Source: Acidimicrobiia bacterium
GTDB taxonomy: Bacteria; Actinomycetota; Acidimicrobiia; Spongiisociales; ZC4RG35
Reading direction: 5' to 3'
Assembly: GCA_029865445.1 (NCBI GenBank)
Contig: JAOUGY010000109.1
Coordinates: 1 to 10,997 of the forward strand
DNA length: 10,997 nt
Below the pieces are notes generated by a model. That model was not told where the DNA came from, ran no database searches, and saw only the letters and a list, made by a program, of their open reading frames with translations. This document shows positions 7,078 to 10,997 of this stretch, in pieces. Position 1 is the stretch's first letter. Every line of letters starts with the position of its first letter. A program made the translations under genes and the position numbers.

Positions 7078-7086
7078 GAATCGGCC

Positions 7087-7608
7087 ATGAACGATGGCGA
7101 GGCGCGCTTCGAAGCCTTGGTCGCCCAAGTCCACGATCCGCTCATGCGGTACCTTCGACGGCGCACCGACATGCACTCCGCCGACGAGGTGATGAGTGAC
7201 GTTCTGTTGACGCTGTGGCGCCGGCTCGACTCGATCCCCGAACCTGCTCCGCTGCCGTGGTGTTACGGAGTCGCCCGCCGGGCACTTGCCAATCACCGCC
7301 GCTCTACCCAACGCCGCCTTCGTCTGGCCAAGCGCCTGGAATCCGAGCCTGCAGTTCACGGACACGACGACGACTCCGATCTGGCGCAGGCGCTCGCGAC
7401 GCTTTCGGAGTCAGAACACGAACTGGTCACGCTGTGGGCGTGGGAGGGCCTCGAACCCCGCGAGATCGCCGTTGTGTTGGAAACCACGGCCAATGCGGTG
7501 AGTCTCCGGCTTGCACGCGTGAAGAAGAAGCTGGCAGCAGAACTCACGCGACAGAATCACGTGGCTGGTGGACACAACAGGGATGGAAACGCGGGAGCAA
7601 GACCATGA
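7087..7608 (+). CDS. ECF-family RNA polymerase sigma factor (sigma-70 family)
   Basis: Protein of 173 aa. Region 2 spans about residues 7-75 and includes PLMRYLRRRTDMHSADEVMS and WCYGVARRALANHRR, the usual 'WLY.IARN...RR' site adapted as WCYGVARRALANH. Region 4 spans about residues 100-149, with a helix-turn-helix LEPREIAVVLETTANAVSLR followed by LARVKKKL. There is no region 1 or 3, hence the ECF class. The frame is open far upstream (to 6424), but that part is only the antisense of the SDR gene; ATG 7087 is where sigma-like sequence begins, and it lies 9 bases after an ECF promoter. The 24-residue tail beyond region 4 is polar and unremarkable. Its stop overlaps the next gene's start (ATGA), which couples it to the putative anti-sigma factor. 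The signal sensed is unknown. Confidence 0.9.
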   Translation: MNDGEARFEALVAQVHDPLMRYLRRRTDMHSADEVMSDVLLTLWRRLDSIPEPAPLPWCYGVARRALANHRRSTQRRLRLAKRLESEPAVHGHDDDSDLAQALATLSESEHELVTLWAWEGLEPREIAVVLETTANAVSLRLARVKKKLAAELTRQNHVAGGHNRDGNAGARP

Positions 7609-8177
7609 ACGACGAACTGCGAGATCGGATCCGCAAGCTCGACCCGATGCCCCCACGGGTTCCGGTACATCCGCCATCCCGACAACAAATGGAGGCAATC
7701 ATGACAACACAGGACGAGAGACCTATCGCGGTCAAGTGGTATGCGGCCGCGGCCGCAGTCGTCGCCATCGCGGCACTCGCAACCCTTCCCGGCCTGCTCG
7801 GTGGCTCCTCGACCCCGACAACCGTGGTGTCCCAACCACTCGCCCTCTCGTTGGGAGAGTCCAACTCGATGGCGTCGTGCATCGCCTTCGACACCGACTT
7901 CCTAGCCCAGATGCCGGTGGCATTCGAAGGCACGGTCACCGAGGTCGGAGACGACAGGGTCACACTGAGCGTGGACCACTGGTTCGCCGGTGCCGGCGCC
8001 GCCGTGGTGGAACTCGCCGCCCCTGCCGGGCTGCTAGCACTGATCGACGGGATCGAATTCGTTCAGGGAAGCCAGTATCTGATCACGGCCACCGACGGCA
8101 CGGTCAACTACTGCGGGTTCTCCGGGCTCTCCACCCCTGAGTTGCGAGTCGCCTTCGAGGAGGCCTTCGGCGCCTGA
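7605..8177 (+). CDS. Putative membrane-anchored anti-sigma factor
   Basis: A 190-residue protein beginning MNDELRDRIRKLDP at the ATGA overlap with the sigma gene, with GGGAG 8 bases upstream. It has a cytoplasmic head of about 44 residues containing a Pro-rich stretch, one membrane helix (about 45-66, Ala/Val-rich) and an extracytoplasmic domain of about 125 residues. The domain contains FEGTVTEVGDDRVTLSVDHW, which looks like a small beta-barrel, and two cysteines (Cys92, Cys170) placed to allow a disulfide. There is no zinc-binding HxxxCxxC motif, so it is not the classical ZAS type. Position, topology and coupling are the argument for an anti-sigma role; the sequence itself does not prove it. 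A sensing function for the outer domain is inference. Confidence 0.75.
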   Translation: MNDELRDRIRKLDPMPPRVPVHPPSRQQMEAIMTTQDERPIAVKWYAAAAAVVAIAALATLPGLLGGSSTPTTVVSQPLALSLGESNSMASCIAFDTDFLAQMPVAFEGTVTEVGDDRVTLSVDHWFAGAGAAVVELAAPAGLLALIDGIEFVQGSQYLITATDGTVNYCGFSGLSTPELRVAFEEAFGA

Positions 8178-8189
8178 CGTACCAACTCC

Positions 8190-8218
8190 GTGGAGCGCCA
8201 TGATGAGTGGCGCTCCAC
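8190..8218 (+). terminator. Strong hairpin terminator of the sigma/anti-sigma operon
   Basis: GTGGAGCGCCA (8190-8200) and TGGCGCTCCAC (8208-8218) form a perfect 11-bp GC-rich stem with a 7-base loop (TGATGAG), 12 bases after the anti-sigma stop. A T-tract is lacking, as is common in actinobacterial terminators. Confidence 0.75.
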
Positions 8219-8497
8219 TCGATGCTTTCACGCCGGGCGCCGACGACGGACCGGAGTCGATCTCACACGCGGTCTCGCAAGGGTGCCCTGCCCCGCCGAC
8301 ACCGCTCCATCCAACGGCGCATGAGACACGTTGGACCCCGGAACCCATGGGGTCGGCGCACGGACTCTTTTCGGACCCGCCCAAACAAGCGCCTAGGGGC
8401 GGAGAGCGCTCGAGTGCGCATGTGACCAATTCGTGGAACCTGGGCCGGAATGATTCGGAGCCCCGGGCACCCATCATCGACGTACCCGTGTCAGTCG
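8219..8497. other. Gene-free stretch
   Basis: No reading frame here has protein-like composition on either strand. The only structures seen are a 6-bp stem GACCCC/GGGGTC (8334-8339 with 8349-8354) followed about 20 bases later by TTTT, and a small GCGC/GCGC dyad around 8406-8419. The stem may terminate an old transcript. Nothing else was recognised. Confidence 0.5.
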
Positions 8498-8755
8498 CTA
8501 CGGCGCTTGGTCCTCCGTCACGGCCCCCCACGCAACCCGCTGGAGGAATTCTCCGTCCGCTTGGGTGATGCCTTCGGGTCGGTAGGTCAGACCTTCCGGG
8601 CTCTCTCCGAAGATGGTGGCGTAAAGGACGTTGACCGCGAGGTAGGTCCCATGGATGCTGGGGTGCTCGGCGTCGGTGTCGTACCTGTCGAGGACGTCCT
8701 GATTCAGTTTCATGCCGAAGATGCCCGGTGGCAAGGTCACGCCGGCCTCTACCGG
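8498..8755 (-). pseudogene. SGNH/GDSL-type hydrolase, C-terminal remnant
   Basis: The last 80 or so residues before the TAG at 8498 read like the end of an SGNH-family hydrolase: YDTDAEHPSIHGTYLAVNVL, then YATIFGESPEGLTYRPEGIT, then FLQRVAWGAV. The Asp-x-x-His of DAEHPS matches the last catalytic block (Asp and His) of such esterases; the Ser and Asn blocks are missing. The frame stays open on to 8980, but from about 8755 outward it is antisense to a metalloprotease remnant and has no hydrolase character, so the gene is truncated at roughly 8700-8760. The exact junction is uncertain. No start codon or ribosome-binding site fits. Family assignment is from recognised sequence style. Confidence 0.6.
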
Positions 8756-9095
8756 GCGTCTGACACTCAACCGGTAGTGGAGGTGTGCTATCCCCGTGGT
8801 GACGAGAGGATTGGGCGCATCATTCGGGCTCGGATGTTGTGGCACGAAGTTGCCCACGCCTACATCGAGCCGGGCGGACAACTCGACGAAGACCGATCTC
8901 CTCCACCTTTTGGGACTTCGCATGCCGGACGAAGGGCCGTGGGGCGGGCAGGGAAGGGAGTACGCAGCCGAGATCTTCACGTGGGGCCTCCTCGATGGCA
9001 GGTACCGGATGAACGGCCTGCTGAACCCGCTCCCCGAGTCGATCTACGAGCGGGTCAATGACGTCCTCACGAGGCTTCCCGACCCGAGTCCCTGA
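8735..9095 (+). pseudogene. HExxH metalloprotease-like protein, C-terminal remnant with a +1 frameshift
   Basis: From about 8735 one frame reads GLYRASDTQPVVEVCYPRGD, then RMLWHEVAHAYIE, containing the zinc-protease motif HEVAH. Near 8870 the sense moves one base over and continues RADNSTKTDLLHLLGLR, then GREYAAEIFTWGLLDG, through to a TGA at 9093-9095. Dropping one C near 8871 gives a smooth ...HAYIERADNSTK... join. A Glu in REYAAEIF would be a fair third zinc ligand. The N-terminal part is absent: the remnant abuts the opposite-strand hydrolase remnant, so a rearrangement or deletion has fused two broken genes. Function of the intact protein is unknown beyond likely zinc peptidase character. 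Confidence 0.55.
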
Positions 9096-9260
9096 TCAAC
9101 TCCCGAACCGGCTCCCGCCGGGAACTTGTAGGGTCCGACCGGGCGGGGTGGTGGTCAGGTCGGTGCAGTCGCCGAGGCCTTCAGGAGCGAGCACGTCGAT
9201 CGTCGGTCCTCGCCGATACCTTTGAGCCGGACCCTCCGGAGAGGCCAGCTGAAAGGACAC
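9096..9260 (-). pseudogene. Possible internal fragment of an unrecognised gene
   Basis: On the - strand the phrase GPTIDVLAPEGLGDCTDLTT followed by PPGRTLQVPGG looks like real protein. From memory it resembles a segment of actinobacterial nucleotidyltransferase-like hypothetical proteins, but I cannot confirm that. The frame opens at 9320 without a convincing start and stops at 9096, directly against the metalloprotease remnant's stop. It is probably a piece left by deletion. Confidence 0.35.
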
Positions 9261-9366
9261 TTCAGCCGCATAGTGGCGATCCACACTGGCCTCGCACCGG
9301 CGGCGGTCAAGGCATACCAACCTCTAGACAAGAGCCCGGCAAAAAGGGTCGGTCGACACGCAAGCA

Positions 9367-9378
9367 CCCTGATCAGGG
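9367..9378. repeat. 12-bp perfect palindrome beside the tRNA fragment
   Basis: CCCTGATCAGGG lies 8 bases beyond the 3' end of the tRNA-Thr fragment. It may belong to the old tRNA terminator or to a recombination site; without a loop it makes a poor hairpin. Confidence 0.45.
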
Positions 9379-9386
9379 ATGTCTTG

Positions 9387-9429
9387 AGCTGGCGGTGGGA
9401 CTCGAACCCACGACCTGCTGATTACAAGT
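9387..9429 (-). mobile_element. 3' half of tRNA-Thr(UGU): probable attachment-site (att) remnant
   Basis: On the - strand these 43 bases are exactly tRNA positions 31 to 73. They comprise the anticodon loop CTTGTAA (anticodon UGU, Thr), the 3' anticodon strand TCAGC, variable loop AGGTC, a perfect T arm GTGGG-TTCGAGT-CCCAC, the acceptor 3' strand CGCCAGC and discriminator T. The 5' half is absent: the bases that should be positions 27-30 do not pair with TCAGC, and no D arm follows. It therefore cannot make a tRNA. A homology block running from the anticodon loop to the 3' end is the typical identity segment duplicated when a tyrosine-recombinase element integrates into a tRNA gene. No CCA is encoded. 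No integrase is in the window. Confidence 0.8.
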
Positions 9430-9504
9430 TCCGTGCCGGCGGGGTCCGTGACCTCGGCGTTCTCCCGCGATTACTCGCAGACCTGCGGTTCTACCACCGG
9501 TTGG

Positions 9505-9627
9505 TTTGCGTCATCACCGATCATCCTGCGGCCCAGGCATCTCTCGCCCAACGAGGCCCATCGCGCCTATCTGGAGGGCGACGTAGTGCGCGGGGTCGAC
9601 GCTGTCAGAGCGCTTCGGCCCTGGTGA
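9505..9627 (+). pseudogene. Phd/YefM-like antitoxin, C-terminal remnant
   Basis: The last 26 codons before the TGA at 9625-9627 read NEAHRAYLEGDVVRGVDAVR and end ALRPW, in the style of actinobacterial Phd/YefM antitoxin tails. Just upstream the sensible sequence (ITDHPAAQASLA) is in another frame, so there is a +1 shift near 9550. The N-terminal DNA-binding part is not recognisable between here and the tRNA fragment. The stop overlaps the next gene's GTG by 4 bases (GTGA), the expected antitoxin-toxin arrangement. Confidence 0.5.
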
Positions 9628-9894
9628 CCGAATCCCGGTACGAGATCGCGGTAACCGCGCCAGCAGCTCGGGCGATCCGCGAGACACTCCCTGAAACTGT
9701 GGCGTACGCCGTCATCGACTTCATCACGGGCCCGCTGCTCGACAACCCGCGACAGGTGGGAGTGGCACTTCGTGACGAGTTGGAGGGGGTGTGGAGTGTC
9801 CGATGCATCCTCTACCGCATCGACGACGACCGGCGGGCGAGAAGTCATCGTGCTCCGTGTCGTGCACCGCCGAGATATCTATCGAACGCAGTGA
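9624..9894 (+). pseudogene. RelE/ParE-superfamily toxin, disrupted
   Basis: Starts GTG 9624 (VTESRYEIAVTAPAARAIRE) and continues through AYAVIDFITGPLLDNPRQVG and LRDELEGVWS, a typical RelE-type mRNA interferase. Two lesions follow. After ELEGVWS, the 'RRGxYRV' segment that normally carries conserved basic residues seems to be missing (WSVRC then ILYRIDDD), implying a deletion of a few codons. Then, near 9835, a +1 shift moves the frame; the true ending EVIVLRVVHRRDIYRTQ is one base over and stops at 9892-9894. The toxin should be inactive, which fits the loss of its antitoxin partner. Confidence 0.7.
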
Positions 9895-9940
9895 ACCACC
9901 CGAGTACGACGTGCCGATCGGCGTGGCCGCCATTGCCCAG

Positions 9941-10270
9941 TCAGCCGACACAGCCAACGGCGACGTTGAAGGCTGCGCAGATCTGGCGCATCCGCTGATC
10001 GCTGAGACGTCCCAACCGCTGCGTGAGTGTTCCGAGGGCGACGCTCTCTATCGAGTCGAGATTCACCGCTGAGGCCAGGGGGATGGGATCCTCAGACGGC
10101 TCGAGAAGGACTTCACTTGGCAACCCGCGGATGGTGGTCGTACATGGGGCGATGACCGTTCGCCGCAGTCTTGGAATTGCGACATCCCGGGTCAACACCA
10201 CGACAGGTCGGCGAGCGACCTCGGGTAACTCACACCACCAGACCTCACCCCGGGCGGGCAGGGCGCTCAC
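9941..10270 (-). CDS. MazF/PemK-family toxin (mRNA interferase)
   Basis: Protein of 109 aa, normal for MazF. It starts GTG 10270 and shows RGEVWWCELPE (7-17), RRPVVVLTRD (20-29), the APCTTTIRGLPSEV block (41-54) that carries the catalytic Arg and Thr of the family, then NLDSIESVALGTLTQRLG and an ending like ICAAFNVAVGC. Members are SH3-like-fold endoribonucleases that cut mRNA at short sequences; cut specificity cannot be read from sequence. The start overlaps the antitoxin stop by 4 bases (GTGA), so production is coupled to the antitoxin. No lesion is seen. The 3' end converges on the RelE remnant 46 bases away. Confidence 0.9.
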   Translation of the reverse strand: MSALPARGEVWWCELPEVARRPVVVLTRDVAIPRLRRTVIAPCTTTIRGLPSEVLLEPSEDPIPLASAVNLDSIESVALGTLTQRLGRLSDQRMRQICAAFNVAVGCVG

Positions 10271-10503
10271 GACAACCCGGCAGCTTCGCGGAACGAGGCG
10301 AGGTCACCCCACTCATCGGGCTCGTCAATCGGATGAGCGTCGTACGCCGTGTAAGCGGCGTCGATCTGGGCGGCGCGATGTCGGGCGAGGAGCGCAGCGA
10401 GCGCCTCATCGAGCAGGGCGGCATCGTTGCTCTCAGATCGCAATCGCCGCGCTTCCTCGAGCAGCGACTCGTCCACCGTCGTGCTGACTCTGACTCTGGC
10501 CAT
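10267..10503 (-). CDS. MazE-like ribbon-helix-helix antitoxin
   Basis: A 78-residue partner of the MazF-type toxin. The N-terminal strand-helix-helix (MARVRVSTTVDESLLEEARR) is a ribbon-helix-helix DNA-binding motif, followed by a helix (LLDEALAALLARHRAAQIDA) and an acidic, aromatic tail (YDAHPIDEPDEWGDLASF) of the kind that wraps around and blocks the toxin. The frame stays open to 10575, but ATG 10503 is where the motif begins and no ribosome-binding site supports the longer form. There is a candidate leaderless promoter and repeats directly upstream. Expected to repress its own operon, strongest when bound to toxin. Confidence 0.85.
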   Translation of the reverse strand: MARVRVSTTVDESLLEEARRLRSESNDAALLDEALAALLARHRAAQIDAAYTAYDAHPIDEPDEWGDLASFREAAGLS

Positions 10504-10519
10504 GCCACAACTATGCCAC
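10502..10519 (-). promoter_or_regulatory. Possible antitoxin operator: repeated GTGGCAT, period 11
   Basis: GTGGCAT occurs twice on the - strand (10513-10519 and 10502-10508), 11 bases apart, about one helical turn. The copies flank and overlap the -10 box and the start codon. Ribbon-helix-helix repressors commonly bind short repeats with such spacing, so autoregulation here is plausible. Confidence 0.4.
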
Positions 10520-10538
10520 GAATACGCCATAGACGCAA
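10510..10538 (-). promoter_or_regulatory. Candidate promoter of the mazEF-like operon
   Basis: On the - strand TTGCGT (10533-10538), a 17-base spacer, and CATAGT (10510-10515) resemble -35 and -10 boxes. Six bases follow before ATG 10503, fitting leaderless initiation; no Shine-Dalgarno is present. The -35 matches consensus at three of six bases and the -10 at four of six. Confidence 0.45.
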
Positions 10539-10638
10539 CGAGATCACCCCCATCGCACGCGATCGTGCCGATCACTCGACGAGATGTGCGTCGTGTCGCC
10601 GGTTTGGAGATCGGCGTTGGCCTCCGACCGGACGCGTT

Positions 10639-10997
10639 CTAGCCGATGCTTTCCCCGATCCGCACCGCCTCATCGATGGTAGGGGAACCTTCGATCGAGA
10701 TCATGACGCCTGCGGTTTCTCGTACACGAGGAAGTTGCCTGCCTCGGGTGTCCACCACCGCGAGCGCCGAGTCGACATCGGTGACGGTGAGGGAGTCGAC
10801 AAGGGCAGCGAACTGGGCGTATGGGTCGAATCCTGCGTCCATCGTCGTTCTCACAGCGATGGACGCCCCGTCGATGACGTACTCGACCGAACGCCAGTAG
10901 CCCGATTCCCACACGCCGACGTTCGGCCGGTCGACGGCGACGTCTAACTCGACACCGCGCGTCGCGGGGTCAAGGATCGCACGATGTGTCTCCGGGC
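10639..10997 (-). CDS. Unrecognised protein, C-terminal part (runs off the window)
   Basis: The frame is open from the right edge to the TAG at 10639-10641 and yields about 118 residues with protein-like composition: RGVELDVAVDRPNVGVWESG, then YWRSVEYVIDGASIAVRTTM, then DPYAQFAALVDSLTVTD, ending in VRIGESIG. It is acidic and strand-rich with no Cys in the visible part and no membrane helix. I cannot assign a family; the 'dpYaqfaalvdSLtv' ending is reminiscent of the tails of exported or anti-sigma-like proteins, which is only a guess. It converges with nothing; a gap of 135 bases separates it from the antitoxin gene downstream on the same strand, with only small dyads (GCACG/CGTGC near 10555-10568; CGCCG/CGGCG near 10597-10616). 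Confidence 0.55.
   Translation of the reverse strand, partial: PETHRAILDPATRGVELDVAVDRPNVGVWESGYWRSVEYVIDGASIAVRTTMDAGFDPYAQFAALVDSLTVTDVDSALAVVDTRGRQLPRVRETAGVMISIEGSPTIDEAVRIGESIG

Noticed and set aside
6424..7086. Long N-terminal extension of the ECF sigma frame
   Set aside because: It is antisense to the well-supported SDR gene, has no sigma-like sequence, and crosses the ECF promoter; the real start is ATG 7087.
8338..8365. GGAACC near 8340 as a second ECF promoter; likewise near 8435 and 10683
   Set aside because: None has CGTC at about 16 bases downstream, and no gene follows at a suitable distance.
8200..8568. 122-residue + strand frame after the sigma operon
   Set aside because: Starts inside the terminator hairpin, is Pro/Arg/Ser-rich, and runs antisense into the hydrolase remnant; no ribosome-binding site.
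9332..9352. Run of A bases with GC-rich flanks as a terminator for the lost tRNA
   Set aside because: Arms do not pair well enough (GAGCCC against GGGTC with mismatches) to claim a hairpin.
9222..9998. 258-residue + strand frame containing WDSNPRPADYK
   Set aside because: That phrase is what an antisense-read tRNA 3' half translates to; the frame merely strings together non-coding DNA, the tRNA fragment and pieces of the antitoxin and RelE remnants.
1..10997. CRISPR array, complete insertion sequence, rRNA or intact tRNA
   Set aside because: No regularly spaced repeats, transposase, terminal inverted repeats, rRNA motifs or complete cloverleaf were seen on either strand.

Overview
The window is GC-rich, mostly coding DNA, and reads as an actinobacterial chromosome. 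The case rests on a DUF3263 gene coupled to a LytR_C gene, frequent GTG starts joined by 4-base GTGA overlaps, start codons with no Shine-Dalgarno sequence but a -10-like hexamer just upstream, and an ECF sigma/anti-sigma pair. Some protein styles suggest Acidimicrobiia or a relative. That finer placement is inference from memory, since no marker gene is present.

Layout. (1) 1-273, + strand: the 3' end of a DMT/EamA permease. (2) 257-6989, - strand: nine genes transcribed right to left. In transcription order they are an SDR oxidoreductase, a Thr-rich lipoprotein whose frame is broken by a +1 shift, a DUF3263 protein, a LytR_C protein, a three-helix membrane protein, an AI-2E family permease, an AlaX alanyl-tRNA editing enzyme, and two adjacent genes I do not recognise. 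(3) 7052-8218, + strand: a self-contained signalling operon. It has a textbook ECF promoter, an ECF sigma factor, a translationally coupled membrane-anchored putative anti-sigma factor, and an 11-bp perfect hairpin as terminator.

(4) 8219-9900: a stretch of broken pieces. It holds about 280 bp without a gene, the C-terminal end of an SGNH-type hydrolase (- strand), the C-terminal end of an HExxH metalloprotease with a frameshift (+ strand), a probable internal fragment of an unrecognised gene, and exactly the 3' 43 bases of a tRNA-Thr(UGU) gene. After these come remnants of a Phd-like antitoxin and a RelE toxin, both frame-broken. The tRNA 3' fragment is the usual footprint of an integrated element, so this looks like an old integration hotspot that has decayed. 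(5) 9941-10503, - strand: an apparently intact MazEF-type toxin-antitoxin pair with a plausible leaderless promoter and an 11-bp-period repeat that could be its operator. (6) 10639-10997, - strand: the 3' part of an unrecognised gene running off the window.

How it fits together. The DUF3263/LytR_C/membrane trio is tightly coupled by overlaps and probably serves the cell envelope. The ECF operon is predicted to regulate itself. The toxin-antitoxin genes cluster beside the tRNA fragment, as expected for an accessory insertion site. I found no CRISPR array, no complete insertion sequence, no integrase and no complete tRNA or rRNA.
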